Source: Pseudomonas sp. CAN1 (GTDB lineage Bacteria; Pseudomonadota; Gammaproteobacteria; Pseudomonadales; Pseudomonadaceae). From it: a DNA stretch of 64,000 nt. Below are positions 1-9,041 of this stretch, in pieces. A program made the position numbers and the translations under genes. Location of the stretch: assembly GCF_030462585.1 (NCBI RefSeq), contig NZ_JASMRU010000004.1, forward strand, positions 274,312 to 338,311, read 5' to 3'. Under the pieces are notes generated by a model. It saw only the letters and a list, made by a program, of their open reading frames with translations. It was not told the origin of the DNA and ran no database searches. Each line of letters opens with the position of its first letter. The first letter of the stretch is position 1.

Positions 1-53
1 CCTCACCCTGCCCATCCCGGACTGATTCCCGGCCCGCTCGACCGATCCATTTA

Positions 54-103
54 CGACTTCCCGGCGCTTTTTGCCGCCCGGCTATTGGCTGGGCGGGAAG
101 TCG
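54..103. promoter_or_regulatory. Leader inverted repeats upstream of the FAD oxidase
   Basis: A 10-bp perfect inverted repeat pairs 54-63 with 94-103 (CGACTTCCCG / CGGGAAGTCG). A second, mutually exclusive stem pairs 74-79 (CCGCCC) with 91-96 (GGGCGG). The pair sits 50 bp before the start codon of the oxidase. It could be the terminator of the gene to the left, a repressor site or a switching leader; the sequence alone does not decide. Confidence 0.35.
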
Positions 104-153
104 GCGTTTATCCTGCGTAAAATTTTAACAACATAAAAATCAGGATATCGCAC

Positions 154-1473
154 ATGAACGCCCGCGTTCACCAGCCGGTGCACACCGACCAGCACGCCCC
201 TTCCTACTATGCCGCCAGCGCCAATCGCCGCCTCGAAGTACCGTCCCTGGCCGGCGACGAGCAGGCTGACGTGTGCATCATCGGCGGTGGTTTCTCCGGC
301 CTGAATACAGCGATAGAACTGGCCGAACGCGGCTTCTCGGTGATCCTGCTGGAAGCCCACAAGATCGGCTGGGGCGCCAGCGGGCGTAACGGCGGCCAGC
401 TGATCCGCGGCGTTGGCCACGGCCTGGAGCAGTTCGAGCCGGTAGTCGGCGCCGACGGCGTCCACGCCATGAAGCTGATGGGCCTGGAAGCGGTGGAGAT
501 CGTCCGCCAGCGCGTCGAAAAATACGCCATCGACTGCGACCTGACCTGGGGCTACTGCGACCTGGCCAACAAGGCCTCCGACGTCGCCGGTTTCCAGGAA
601 GACTTCGACGAACTGAAAAGCCTCGGCTACCGCCACGAGCTGCGCATGGTGGCGAAAGAGGACATGCACAGCATCGTCGGCTCGGACTTCTATGTCGGCG
701 GCATGGTGGACATGGGCTCGGGCCATCTGCACCCGCTCAACCTCGCCCTCGGCGAAGCCGCCGCGGCGCAGAGCCTCGGCGTGCGGCTGTTCGAGGACTC
801 CGCCGTCACCGCCATCGACTATGGCAGCGAGGTGCGCGTACGCACCGCCAGGGGCAGCGTGCGCGCCAAGTCCCTGGTCATCGCCTGCAACGCCTACCAG
901 AACGGCCTGAACAACTATCTCGACGGCAAGGTACTGCCAGCCGGCAGCTACGTGATCGCCACCGAGCCACTGTCCGCCGAACAGGCCCACGCCCTGCTGC
1001 CGCAGAACATGGCGGTGTGCGACCAGCGCGTGGCGCTGGACTACTACCGGCTTTCGGCGGACAACCGCCTGCTGTTCGGCGGCGCCTGCCACTATTCCGG
1101 GCGCGACCCGGCGGACATCGCCGCCTACATGCGGCCAAAGATGCTCAATGTGTTCCCGCACCTGGCCAATGTGCGCATCGACTACCAGTGGGGCGGCATG
1201 ATCGGCATCGGCGCCAACCGCCTGCCACAGATCGGCCGCCTGCCCGACCAGCCCAACGTGTACTTCGCCCAGGCCTACGCCGGCCACGGGGTGAACGCCA
1301 CCCACCTGGCCGGCAAGCTGCTCGCCGAGGCCATCGCCGGGCAGCAGGGCAGCGGCTTCGAGCTGTTCGCCAAGGTCCCGCACATCACCTTCCCCGGTGG
1401 CAAGCTGTTGCGCTCGCCGCTGCTGGCACTGGGCATGGCCTGGTACCGGTTCAAGGAAGCGCTGTCGGGCTGA
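154..1473 (+). CDS. pauB4: FAD-dependent gamma-glutamylputrescine oxidase-like protein (PuuB/PauB family)
   Basis: A 439-aa DAO-family flavoprotein expected to oxidise glutamylated polyamines (putrescine, cadaverine) to the aldehyde with release of H2O2 and ammonia. The Rossmann FAD motif IIGGGFSGL is at residues 42-50, followed by the family signature around GWGASGRNGGQ at residues 72-82, and the C-terminal FAD-binding segment around GHGVNATHLAGKLLAE. The ATG at 154 is preceded by AGGA at 141-144. The kauB aldehyde dehydrogenase, which takes the aldehyde onward, lies 3 kb downstream on the other strand. The symbol rests on remembered synteny with P. aeruginosa; the exact paralogue and substrate are inferred. 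Confidence 0.8.
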   Translation: MNARVHQPVHTDQHAPSYYAASANRRLEVPSLAGDEQADVCIIGGGFSGLNTAIELAERGFSVILLEAHKIGWGASGRNGGQLIRGVGHGLEQFEPVVGADGVHAMKLMGLEAVEIVRQRVEKYAIDCDLTWGYCDLANKASDVAGFQEDFDELKSLGYRHELRMVAKEDMHSIVGSDFYVGGMVDMGSGHLHPLNLALGEAAAAQSLGVRLFEDSAVTAIDYGSEVRVRTARGSVRAKSLVIACNAYQNGLNNYLDGKVLPAGSYVIATEPLSAEQAHALLPQNMAVCDQRVALDYYRLSADNRLLFGGACHYSGRDPADIAAYMRPKMLNVFPHLANVRIDYQWGGMIGIGANRLPQIGRLPDQPNVYFAQAYAGHGVNATHLAGKLLAEAIAGQQGSGFELFAKVPHITFPGGKLLRSPLLALGMAWYRFKEALSG

Positions 1474-1543
1474 CCGCATCCGTCGACCAGCGGCTAGAAT
1501 CTCCGGCAGCCCGCCACCGGCGCGCTTGCCGGAGAACCTCCCG

Positions 1544-3097
1544 TTGCTGCCACGTTTCCTGCTGCTGATCCTGCTGACTCTGGGTGGCTGCGCCAGTGCG
1601 CCGCCACCGGAGCCGTCGCACGTGCTGCCGGTACAGGACAGCACGCTGGCCAACGACATCGAGCAGCGCGCCGCAGCCCACCCCGGCCAGTCCGGCTTCC
1701 ACCTGCTGGCTTCCAGCGTCGACGCCTTCCTCGCCCGCGCCGAGCTGATCCGCAAGGCCCAGCGCAGCCTCGACCTGCAGTACTACATCGTCCACGACGG
1801 CCTCACTACCCGCGCGCTGATCCGCGAGCTGATCAAGGCCGCCGACCGCGGCGTGCGCGTGCGCATGCTGATCGACGACACCAGCAGCGATGGCTGGGAC
1901 TACGAGCTGGGCACCCTGGCCGCCCACCCGAATATCCAGGTGCGCCTGTTCAACCCGCTGCACCTGGGCCGCAGCACCGGCGTCACGCGTAACCTGGGGC
2001 GGCTGTTCAACCTCTCCGAACAGCACCGGCGCATGCACAACAAGCTGCTGCTGGCGGACAACAGCCTGGCCATCGTCGGTGGGCGCAACCTGGGCGACGA
2101 GTACTTCGACGCCAAGGCCGAGATGAATTTCAGTGACCTCGACCTGCTGGGCGTCGGGCCGGTGGCGCAGTCGTTGGGGCAGAGCTTCGACCAGTACTGG
2201 AACAGCCGCATCAGCCGGCCCATCGAGGACTATCTGTGGAGCGAACCGGACCTCGACGAACTACAGAGCGTGCGCCACAAGCTGGACCGTTACCTGGCCA
2301 AGGAGCGGGTGAAGAGCTCCAGCTACATCGCCCGACTGAACCGCAACAGCGACCGCCCGCACCTGCAGAACTGGCTGGATGACCTGGTCTGGGCGCCCGG
2401 CAAGGCGATCTGGGATACGCCGCTGAAAGTCCTCGACCAGGGCGACCCGAAGGGCGAGCAGTTGCTCAGCACCCAGCTGCAGCCGCTGTTCGATGGCGTA
2501 TCGAAGGAACTGATCCTGGTCTCGGCCTACTTCGTGCCGACCAGCACCGGCGCCGATTACCTGACCCAGCGCGCCGACCGCGGCGTCAGCGTGCGCCTGC
2601 TGACCAACTCGCTGGAAGCCACCGACGTCCCGGCGGTACACGCTGGCTATGCGCCCTATCGCCTGGAGTTGCTGGAACACGGGGTGAAGCTCTACGAGCT
2701 GCGCGCCGACCCGGACCAGCGCCTGTCCGGAGCACCGTGGATGGTGCGCGGATCGAGCAGCGCCAGCCTGCACAGCAAGGCGGCGGTATTCGACCAGCGG
2801 CAGGTGTTCGTCGGCTCGCTGAACTTCGACCCGCGCTCGGTGTTGTGGAACACCGAGGTCGGCATCATCGTCGACAGCCCGGAGCTGGCGGACCAGGTGC
2901 GTCGCCTGGCGCTGGCCAGTATGTCGCCCAGCGTCAGCTACCAGGTGAAGATTGCGCCCGACAGCACTCCGCCGAAGCTGGTCTGGATCGAGGAGCGCAA
3001 CGGCAAACTGGTGGCGCTGGAGCGCGAGCCGGGCAGCGTCTGGCGCCGGCTCAACGCCTGGGTTGCCGGCGCCATCGGCCTGGAGAAGATGCTCTAG
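1544..3097 (+). CDS. Phospholipase D-family lipoprotein, cardiolipin synthase ClsC-like
   Basis: A 517-aa protein with two PLD repeats. The HxKxxxxD motifs are HNKLLLAD at residue 165 and HSKAAVFD at residue 410, each followed by the GG/GS-x-N asparagine (GGRN, GSLNFD). This is the two-HKD layout of bacterial cardiolipin synthase C, which condenses phosphatidylethanolamine and phosphatidylglycerol. I chose the TTG start at 1544 because GGAG lies at 1531-1534 and the product then begins with a short hydrophobic signal ending in the lipobox LGGC (Cys16). The upstream in-frame extension from 1397 overlaps the oxidase gene and is not credible. The stop overlaps the stop of the convergent MFS gene in a shared CTAG. 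Confidence 0.82.
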   Translation: MLPRFLLLILLTLGGCASAPPPEPSHVLPVQDSTLANDIEQRAAAHPGQSGFHLLASSVDAFLARAELIRKAQRSLDLQYYIVHDGLTTRALIRELIKAADRGVRVRMLIDDTSSDGWDYELGTLAAHPNIQVRLFNPLHLGRSTGVTRNLGRLFNLSEQHRRMHNKLLLADNSLAIVGGRNLGDEYFDAKAEMNFSDLDLLGVGPVAQSLGQSFDQYWNSRISRPIEDYLWSEPDLDELQSVRHKLDRYLAKERVKSSSYIARLNRNSDRPHLQNWLDDLVWAPGKAIWDTPLKVLDQGDPKGEQLLSTQLQPLFDGVSKELILVSAYFVPTSTGADYLTQRADRGVSVRLLTNSLEATDVPAVHAGYAPYRLELLEHGVKLYELRADPDQRLSGAPWMVRGSSSASLHSKAAVFDQRQVFVGSLNFDPRSVLWNTEVGIIVDSPELADQVRRLALASMSPSVSYQVKIAPDSTPPKLVWIEERNGKLVALEREPGSVWRRLNAWVAGAIGLEKML

Positions 3098-4263
3098 GAG
3101 CGCTCCTGCTGCAGCTGCGCATCCGTGGTCCGCATCACCGGCGGCAGCCCGCGCAGGCTCACCAGGATGACGAAGCCGAACGCGCCCAGGGCCATCACCA
3201 ACGGCAGTGCGTGGCCGCTGACCCACTGACTGACCGCGCCGGTGGTCAACGGCCCGATCAGACAGCCGATCCCCCAGAGCTGGGCGATGTGCGAGTTGGC
3301 GCGGACCAGTGCATCGTCGCGGTAACGCTCGCCGATGAGGATCAACGACAGGGTGAACAGCCCGCCCGCACTGGCGCCGAACAGCACCAGCACCGGCCAG
3401 ATGGCGATGTGGTGCAGCAGCAGCGGCATGGCCAGGCTGCTCGCGCAGAGGACGATGCCGCAGCCCTTGAACAGCTTCTGCCGTGAAATACGATCGGCCA
3501 GCCAGCCGATGGGCAGCTGCAGCAAGGCATCACCGACCACCACGGTGCTGACCATCGCCAGCGCCACTGACTGGGTGAAGCCCTGCTGGATGCCGTAGAC
3601 CGGCAGCAAAGTGAGGATCATCGCCTCGAAACCGGCGAACAGCACCACCGCCCAGGCAATCGCCGGCAGTTGGCCGCAGAAGTCGAACAGCCCACGGCCG
3701 TTGGCGCTGTGCGGGTCGACCTTGGGCGCGCCGGTGCGGCCCAGTAGCAACAGCGAGCCGCCCACCAGCAGGCAGACGCTGAACCAGAAGCCGCGGTTGT
3801 CGGCGGTACCGATGAAGGTCAGCAGCACCGGGCCGGACAGCTGGCTCAGCGCATAGCCGGTGCCGTACAGGGCGACGAGACGACCGCGCCATTTCTCGAT
3901 GGCCAGCTGGTTGATCCAGCTCTCACCGAGGATGAATACGACAGTCAGCTGCACGCCGATCAGCAGGCGCAGGAACAACCAGATCGGGTAACTCTGCAGC
4001 AACGCCAGCAGGCCGACCGAGAAGGCCCCGGAGATCAGGCACAGGCGCATCAGGCGCGGCGTGCCGACGCGTGCGGCGAGGCGCCCGGAAATCATTGCGC
4101 CGAGCAGCACGCCGACTGCCGGCGTGGAAGCCATGACGCCGATGGCAAAGGTGCCGTAGCCCCAGCCTTCCAGGCGCAGCGAAACCAGCGGCATGGTCAG
4201 GCCGAGGGCCAGGCCGATGCTGATCACGGCAGCACAGACAGCGAAATACGGTCCCCAACGCAT
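3094..4263 (-). CDS. MFS transporter, YcaD-like
   Basis: A 389-aa integral membrane protein with about 12 hydrophobic segments and the MFS inter-helix motif around GRLAARVGTPRLMRL (near residues 57-71). It is expected to be a proton-linked exporter or importer of unknown substrate in the inner membrane. The start at 4263 is preceded by AGGAG (minus strand). A longer frame up to 4320 adds a non-hydrophobic tail and lacks a ribosome site. It lies between polyamine oxidase and kauB genes, so polyamine-related transport is possible, but the sequence does not show substrate. Confidence 0.78.
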   Translation of the reverse strand: MRWGPYFAVCAAVISIGLALGLTMPLVSLRLEGWGYGTFAIGVMASTPAVGVLLGAMISGRLAARVGTPRLMRLCLISGAFSVGLLALLQSYPIWLFLRLLIGVQLTVVFILGESWINQLAIEKWRGRLVALYGTGYALSQLSGPVLLTFIGTADNRGFWFSVCLLVGGSLLLLGRTGAPKVDPHSANGRGLFDFCGQLPAIAWAVVLFAGFEAMILTLLPVYGIQQGFTQSVALAMVSTVVVGDALLQLPIGWLADRISRQKLFKGCGIVLCASSLAMPLLLHHIAIWPVLVLFGASAGGLFTLSLILIGERYRDDALVRANSHIAQLWGIGCLIGPLTTGAVSQWVSGHALPLVMALGAFGFVILVSLRGLPPVMRTTDAQLQQERS

Positions 4264-4322
4264 TGTTTTTCTCCTGTCGGAGCGCACGCCGGGCGCGTGG
4301 GTGCCCGATACGCAAAGCACAG

Positions 4323-4353
4323 CGGCCGGGCTTCCCTGAGGGAAACCCGGCCG
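4323..4353. terminator. Hairpin between kauB and the MFS gene
   Basis: A 14-bp stem with one mismatch (4323-4336 with 4340-4353, CGGCCGGGCTTCCC / GGGAAACCCGGCCG) and a 3-nt loop lies 60 bp past the kauB stop. There is no clear U-tract, so it may be an RNA-stability hairpin rather than an intrinsic terminator. Confidence 0.5.
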
Positions 4354-4414
4354 CGGGTGTGGCTCTGTATCAGAGCCGGCCCCAGGCTCGGGGCCGACCT
4401 GCTTCAGGCGCGGA

Positions 4415-5908
4415 TCAGAGTTTGATCCAGGTAGCCTTCAGCTCGGTGTACTTGTCGAACGCGTGCAGCGACTTGTCGCGACCGTTGCCGGACTGCTTGA
4501 AGCCACCGAACGGAGCGGTCATGTCGCCGCCGTCGTACTGGTTCACCCACACGCTGCCGGCGCGCAGCGCCTTGGCGGTCAGGTGGGCCTTGGACAGATC
4601 GCTGGTCCACACCGCAGCGGCCAGGCCGTACGGGGTGTCGTTGGCGATGCGCACGGCTTCTTCGGCATCGGTGAACTCGATGACCGACAGCACCGGGCCG
4701 AAGATCTCTTCACGGGCGATGCGCATGGCGTTGGTCACGCCGTCGAAGATGGTCGGCTCGACGTAGGTGCCGCCGGTCTCTTCCAGGGTGCGCTTGCCGC
4801 CGGCTACCAGCTTGGCGCCGTCGTCGTGGCCAGCCTGGATGTAGCTCAGCACGTTGTTCATCTGGGTGGTGTCGACCAGCGCACCGACGTTGGTTTCCGG
4901 GTCCAGCGGGTTGCCCGGCTTCCAGCCCTTGATGGCTTCGACGACCATCGGCACGAACTCGGCCTTGATCGATTTCTCCACCAGCAGGCGCGAGCCGGCG
5001 GTGCAGACTTCGCCCTGGTTGAAGGCGATGGCGCTGGCAGCGGCTTCGGCAGCGGCTTTCAGGTCCGGGGCGTCAGCGAAGACGATGTTCGGGCTCTTGC
5101 CGCCGGCTTCCAGCCAGACGCGCTTCATGTTCGATTCGCCCGCGTAGATCATCAGTTGCTTGGCGATCTTGGTCGAACCGGTGAACACCAGGGTGTCGAC
5201 GTCCATGTGCAGCGCCAGGGCCTTGCCCACGGTGTGGCCGAAGCCCGGCAGGACGTTGAACACACCTTTCGGAATGCCGGCCTCGATGGCCAGCTGAGCG
5301 ACGCGAATACCGGTCAGCGGGGACTTCTCGGAGGGCTTGAGGATCACCGAGTTACCGGTGGTCAGCGCCGGGCCGAGTTTCCAGCAGGACATCAGCAGGG
5401 GGAAGTTCCACGGCACGATGGCGGCAACTACACCGACCGCCTCGCGGGTCACCAGACCCAGCTCGTTGTGCGGGGTGGCAGCCACTTCGTCGTAGATCTT
5501 GTCGATGGCCTCGGCGCTCCAGCGCAGGCTGTTAGCCGCACCGTAGACGTCCACGTTCAGCGAGTCGCTGATCGGTTTGCCCATGTCGAGGGTTTCCAGC
5601 AGGGCCAGTTCCTCGGCGTTCTCCAGCAGCAGCTCGGAGAAGCGGATCATGACCTTCTTGCGCTTGGCCGGAGCCATGCGCGACCACACGCCGGAATCGA
5701 AGGTGGCACGGGCAACCTGCACGGCACGCTCGGCATCGGCCAGGTCGCAGCTGGCGACCTTGGCCAGGAAGCGGCCATCCACAGGGCTGAGGCAATCGAA
5801 GGTGGCGCCGGATGCGGCGTCGACGTATTCACCGTTGACGAAGGCGCGGCCTTCGATCTTCAGATCCTTGGCGCGAGCTTCCCAATCGGCGCGAGTGAGG
5901 GTACCCAT
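4415..5908 (-). CDS. kauB: Aldehyde dehydrogenase KauB (4-aminobutyraldehyde/4-guanidinobutyraldehyde dehydrogenase)
   Basis: A 497-aa class I NAD(P)-dependent aldehyde dehydrogenase. The catalytic Glu267 is in LEAGGKSP and the catalytic Cys302 in QGEVCTAGSR; the nucleotide-binding FTGST is at residues 242-246 and PWNFP at 166-170. In Pseudomonas the KauB/PuuC type oxidises 4-aminobutyraldehyde and related aldehydes made from polyamines and arginine, feeding GABA and succinate. It is transcribed away from the cupin gene; a 300-bp divergent region separates them. The neighbouring polyamine oxidase supports the assignment. Confidence 0.88.
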   Translation of the reverse strand: MGTLTRADWEARAKDLKIEGRAFVNGEYVDAASGATFDCLSPVDGRFLAKVASCDLADAERAVQVARATFDSGVWSRMAPAKRKKVMIRFSELLLENAEELALLETLDMGKPISDSLNVDVYGAANSLRWSAEAIDKIYDEVAATPHNELGLVTREAVGVVAAIVPWNFPLLMSCWKLGPALTTGNSVILKPSEKSPLTGIRVAQLAIEAGIPKGVFNVLPGFGHTVGKALALHMDVDTLVFTGSTKIAKQLMIYAGESNMKRVWLEAGGKSPNIVFADAPDLKAAAEAAASAIAFNQGEVCTAGSRLLVEKSIKAEFVPMVVEAIKGWKPGNPLDPETNVGALVDTTQMNNVLSYIQAGHDDGAKLVAGGKRTLEETGGTYVEPTIFDGVTNAMRIAREEIFGPVLSVIEFTDAEEAVRIANDTPYGLAAAVWTSDLSKAHLTAKALRAGSVWVNQYDGGDMTAPFGGFKQSGNGRDKSLHAFDKYTELKATWIKL

Positions 5909-6208
5909 GACAACGTGTCCTCTTATTAATGTGCTTATCAGATGCAGGCGCCCGGCGGGCGCACTGTCAAAAATTCCGCAAGGCGGAGCAAACGCATGCT
6001 GTTGGCAACCCTAAACCGGAGGCTGCCAATTTTCAATATTTTTTACACTAAGCGGCCAAATGGCCTTGTCACGTTCGTTTTATTAAACATAGACTGCCCT
6101 GATTCGTCGGCTGATGGTTTTCCGACAGCCGCTTCGGAGTAAATATCCAACAGCGCTGCGCGTGCCCGCACGCACTCTCGCCAACAACTCTAAAGAACCG
6201 AGACCGCC
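5909..6208. other. Divergent intergenic region kauB / cupin
   Basis: A 300-bp gene-free region holding the promoters of two divergent genes. It is AT-richer than its surroundings near 6027-6085. An inverted repeat TTGGCA...TGCCAA (about 6002-6027) and a GC-rich GCGCCCGGCGGGCGC palindrome (about 5947-5962) are visible and could be regulator sites. No ORF or RNA gene is supported. Confidence 0.5.
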
Positions 6209-6571
6209 ATGAACGTCGAGCAGATCGTCGATTTCGCCCAGGCCACCACCGCCCCGGAACACTACCGCCCCGCCCCGGACCGCATCATCAAGGGTGACCC
6301 GGCGCAGAACGTGCGCAACCACTACGCCAGCGACTGCGGCCAGTTCAACGTGGGCATCTGGGAAGGCGAGCCGGGCCAGTGGAACGTCAGCTACACCGAG
6401 CACGAATACTGCGAGATCCTCCAGGGCGTGTCGGTGATCCGTGATGCCAACGGCGGCGCCAAGACCGTGCGCGTCGGCGACCGCTTCGTCATCCCGGCCG
6501 GCTTCAGCGGCACCTGGGAAGTGCTGGAGCCCTGCCGCAAGGTCTACGTGATCTTCGAACAGAAGGCCTGA
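6209..6571 (+). CDS. Cupin domain protein (DUF861/EutQ-like)
   Basis: A 120-aa single-domain beta-barrel protein. The cupin core runs from about residue 48 to 118, with the EHEYCEILQG segment and the closing RVGDRFVIPAGFSGTWEV turn typical of the Cupin_3 (DUF861) group. Members are small metal-binding proteins of varied or unknown activity. It is conserved beside kauB in related Pseudomonas (from memory), so a role with polyamine or amino-acid breakdown is a guess. It is followed by a strong terminator. Confidence 0.72.
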   Translation: MNVEQIVDFAQATTAPEHYRPAPDRIIKGDPAQNVRNHYASDCGQFNVGIWEGEPGQWNVSYTEHEYCEILQGVSVIRDANGGAKTVRVGDRFVIPAGFSGTWEVLEPCRKVYVIFEQKA

Positions 6572-6584
6572 GCACCCGAACACG

Positions 6585-6614
6585 AAAAAGCCCGCCAATC
6601 GGCGGGCTTTTTTT
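6585..6614 (+). terminator. Rho-independent terminator of the cupin gene
   Basis: AAAAAGCCCGCC-AATC-GGCGGGCTTTTTTT: perfect 7-bp GC stem with A-tract before and U-tract after, 14 nt downstream of the cupin stop. Confidence 0.9.
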
Positions 6615-6650
6615 CGTCCGCGATCCTTGCAAGGGGCAAATCTCGGGCAA

Positions 6651-6682
6651 GAAAAAACCCGCCACGAGGGGCGGGTTTCTTC
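6651..6682 (-). terminator. Rho-independent terminator of rpmBG
   Basis: On the minus strand the stem AACCCGCC / GGCGGGTT is followed by a run of T. It lies 18 bp past the rpmG stop. Confidence 0.88.
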
Positions 6683-6699
6683 ACAAGGGCGAAGATCAA

Positions 6700-6855
6700 T
6701 TACTTGATCTTGGCTTCCTTGTAGATCACGTGCTTGCGAACAACCGGATCGAATTTCTTGATCTCGATTTTCTCAGGCTTGGTGCGCTTGTTCTTGTCGG
6801 TGGTGTAGAAGTGGCCGGTACCGGCGCTGGACACCAAACGGATCAGTTCACGCAT
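6700..6855 (-). CDS. rpmG: 50S ribosomal protein L33
   Basis: A 51-aa basic protein that matches bacterial L33 over its whole length, beginning [19 protein letters not shown] and ending [11 protein letters not shown]. It lacks the CxxC pairs of zinc-binding L33, so it is the zinc-free form. It is the second gene of the rpmB-rpmG operon, 12 bp after rpmB, and is followed by a terminator. Confidence 0.97.
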   Translation of the reverse strand: MRELIRLVSSAGTGHFYTTDKNKRTKPEKIEIKKFDPVVRKHVIYKEAKIK

Positions 6856-6867
6856 GACTGCAGCTCC

Positions 6868-7104
6868 TTAGAATTTTTCGCCGCGGGTGCGCAGGTCGTT
6901 CAGAACGGCCTCGATACCACGCTTGTCGATGATACGCATGCCTTTAGCGGAAACGCGCAGACGCACGAAACGCTTCTCGGATTCTACCCAGAAACGGTGG
7001 TGCTGCAGGTTCGGCAGGAAACGGCGACGGGTTTTGTTGTGTGCGTGGGAAATGTTGTTCCCGGTAACCGGACCCTTACCGGTCACTTGGCAAACTCTCG
7101 ACAT
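6868..7104 (-). CDS. rpmB: 50S ribosomal protein L28
   Basis: A 78-aa protein with the L28 signature [20 protein letters not shown] at the N-terminus and the [16 protein letters not shown] segment. It is a large-subunit protein needed for assembly, and is the first gene of rpmBG. A sigma-70-like promoter is visible at 7252-7281. Confidence 0.97.
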   Translation of the reverse strand: MSRVCQVTGKGPVTGNNISHAHNKTRRRFLPNLQHHRFWVESEKRFVRLRVSAKGMRIIDKRGIEAVLNDLRTRGEKF

Positions 7105-7251
7105 GGCTCAGCCCTCTGTAAACCACATGCCAAACCCGGCATGGGTTGGCTGCTTAACTCAATAGGATTCTCAGTTTCACCGGGGTCTTAACTGCCGCTT
7201 CGCCGCGATCGAGTCGCAGGATCAGAGCAGGGCCCCAGAAAAGAGCGCAGC

Positions 7252-7281
7252 TTTATATCAGAAAGACACTTGCAGCTGCAA
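7252..7281 (-). promoter_or_regulatory. Putative sigma-70 promoter of rpmBG
   Basis: On the minus strand TTGCAG (7281-7276) and TATAAA (7257-7252) are separated by 18 bp. The leader to rpmB would be about 140 nt. Confidence 0.55.
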
Positions 7282-7357
7282 GGGAAAGCATGACTCGAAA
7301 AGGCCAGGCCCAGCCCCCGCGGGCCGCGGCACCGCTGCCGTTCGTCGCTTGCCATCG

Positions 7358-7386
7358 TTGTGACGGGCGGCGGCTTGGTCTAGGGT
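7358..7386 (+). promoter_or_regulatory. Putative sigma-70 promoter of the substrate-binding protein gene
   Basis: TTGTGA (7358-7363), 17-bp spacer, TAGGGT (7381-7386). It lies 84 bp before the chosen ATG at 7470. The -10 is a poor match. Confidence 0.35.
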
Positions 7387-7469
7387 AGCTCCTTCGAGGC
7401 TGCCAACAGCCTTGCATGACCCGCCCAGCCTCGCGGATGGGCATCTTGCCAGCTTACACGGAGTCCGTC

Positions 7470-9041
7470 ATGCGTCTTGCCCTTCTCGCCCTCCTGCTCA
7501 CCCCGGCTTTTGCCAGCGCCGCCTCGCTGAGCGTGTGCACCGAAGCCAGCCCCGAAGGCTTCGACGTGGTCCAGTACAACTCGCTGACCACCACCAACGC
7601 CTCAGCCGATGTGCTGATGAACCGCCTGGTGGACTTCGACGCCGCCCGCGGCGAAGTGGTGCCGAGCCTGGCTGAGAGCTGGAAGGTCTCCGACGACGGC
7701 CTGACCTACGACTTCCAGCTGCGCGACGGCGTGGCCTTCCACCACACCGACTACTTCAAGCCGAGCCGCGCCCTGAGCGCCGACGACGTGGTGTTCAGCT
7801 TCCAGCGCATGCTCGACGCGGCGCAGCCCTGGCACAAGGTGGCGCAGAGCGGCTTCCCGCATGCCCAGTCGATGCAGTTGCCGAGCCTGGTCAAGGCGGT
7901 GGAGAAGGTCGATGCGCAGCACGTGCGCTTCACCCTCAATCACCCCGACGCAACCTTCCTGTCGATGCTCAGCATGGGCTTCGCCTCCATCTACTCCGCC
8001 GAGTATGCCGACCAGCTGATGAAGGCCGGCACCCCGGAGAAGCTCAACGCCCAGCCCATCGGCACCGGCCCCTTCGTCTTCAAGCGCTTCCAGAAGGACG
8101 CCGTGGTGCGCTACAGCGCCAACGCCGAGTACTTCGGCGGCAAGCCGGCTGTGGATAACCTGATCTTCGCCATCACCCCCGACGCCGCCGTGCGCCTGCA
8201 GAAGCTCAAGCGCAACGAGTGCCAGATTGCCCTGTCGCCCAAGCCGCTGGACGTCGAGGAAGCGACCAAGAACGCCGACCTCAAGGTCGAACAGACCCCG
8301 GCCTTCATGACCGCCTTCGTCGGCATCAACAGCCAGCATCCGCCGCTGGACGACCCGAAGATCCGCCAGGCGATCAACCTCGCATTCGACAAGGCCAGCT
8401 ACCTCAAGGCCGTCTTCAATGGCACCGCGACTGCCGCCGACGGCGTCTACCCGCCCAATACCTGGAGCTATGCCAAGGACATTCCGGGCTACGCCTACGA
8501 CCTGCAGCAAGCGCAGAAGCTGATCGGCGAGACCGGCCGCAAGCAGGGCTTCAAGACCACCATCTGGACCCGTCCCTCCGGCAGCCTGCTCAACCCCAAC
8601 CCGGCGCTGGGCGCGCAGATGCTCCAGGCCGACCTGAAGAAGATCGGCATCGACGCGCAGATCCAGGTGATCGAATGGGGCGAGCTGATCCGCCGCGCCA
8701 AGGCCGGCGAGCATGACCTGCTGTTCATGGGTTGGGCCGGTGACAACGGCGACCCGGACAACTTCCTCACGCCGCAATTCTCCTGCGCCAGCGTCAAGTC
8801 CGGGCTGAACTTCGCACGCTACTGCGACGCGAAGCTCGACGGCCTGATCAGCCAGGGCAAGGCAGTGGCCGACCAGGCCAAACGCAGCGAGCTGTACCAC
8901 CAGGCCCAGCAGATCATCCACGACCAGGCGCTGTGGCTGCCGCTGGCGCACCCGACCGCCCTGGCGCTGACCCGCAAGGACGTGAAGGGTTACACGGTCA
9001 GCCCGTTCGGCCGCCAGGACTATTCCAAGGTGCAGCTCTGA
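7470..9041 (+). CDS. ABC transporter periplasmic peptide-binding protein (SBP_bac_5, DppA-like)
   Basis: A 523-aa family 5 extracellular solute-binding protein. Residues 1-17 form a signal peptide (hydrophobic LALLALLLTPAFASA), and the mature protein begins near SLSVCTEASPEGFD. The Asn/Gly-rich C-lobe segment GWAGDNGDPDNF is typical of dipeptide/heme-binding DppA proteins. The start at 7470 has CGGAG at 7459-7463; the in-frame start at 7416 would bury the signal peptide. No permease or ATPase genes are next to it, so it must share a transporter coded elsewhere. Its stop codon lies in a 15-bp tandem duplication. Confidence 0.85.
   Translation: MRLALLALLLTPAFASAASLSVCTEASPEGFDVVQYNSLTTTNASADVLMNRLVDFDAARGEVVPSLAESWKVSDDGLTYDFQLRDGVAFHHTDYFKPSRALSADDVVFSFQRMLDAAQPWHKVAQSGFPHAQSMQLPSLVKAVEKVDAQHVRFTLNHPDATFLSMLSMGFASIYSAEYADQLMKAGTPEKLNAQPIGTGPFVFKRFQKDAVVRYSANAEYFGGKPAVDNLIFAITPDAAVRLQKLKRNECQIALSPKPLDVEEATKNADLKVEQTPAFMTAFVGINSQHPPLDDPKIRQAINLAFDKASYLKAVFNGTATAADGVYPPNTWSYAKDIPGYAYDLQQAQKLIGETGRKQGFKTTIWTRPSGSLLNPNPALGAQMLQADLKKIGIDAQIQVIEWGELIRRAKAGEHDLLFMGWAGDNGDPDNFLTPQFSCASVKSGLNFARYCDAKLDGLISQGKAVADQAKRSELYHQAQQIIHDQALWLPLAHPTALALTRKDVKGYTVSPFGRQDYSKVQL

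Larger units (their letters stand above)
7105..7469. other. Divergent intergenic region rpmB / ABC substrate-binding protein
   Basis: A 365-bp region without a supported gene. It contains the rpmB leader and promoter (minus strand, 7252-7281) and a putative promoter for the substrate-binding protein (plus strand, 7358-7386). I see no RNA gene. Confidence 0.5.

Noticed and set aside
1..25. Possible last codons of a gene ending at the TGA at 23-25
   Set aside because: Only seven codons are visible and they match nothing I can name; too little to annotate.
82..1755. 557-codon open frame on the minus strand opposite the FAD oxidase
   Set aside because: Low-complexity antisense frame, typical of GC-rich third-position bias; the sense strand encodes a clear flavoprotein.
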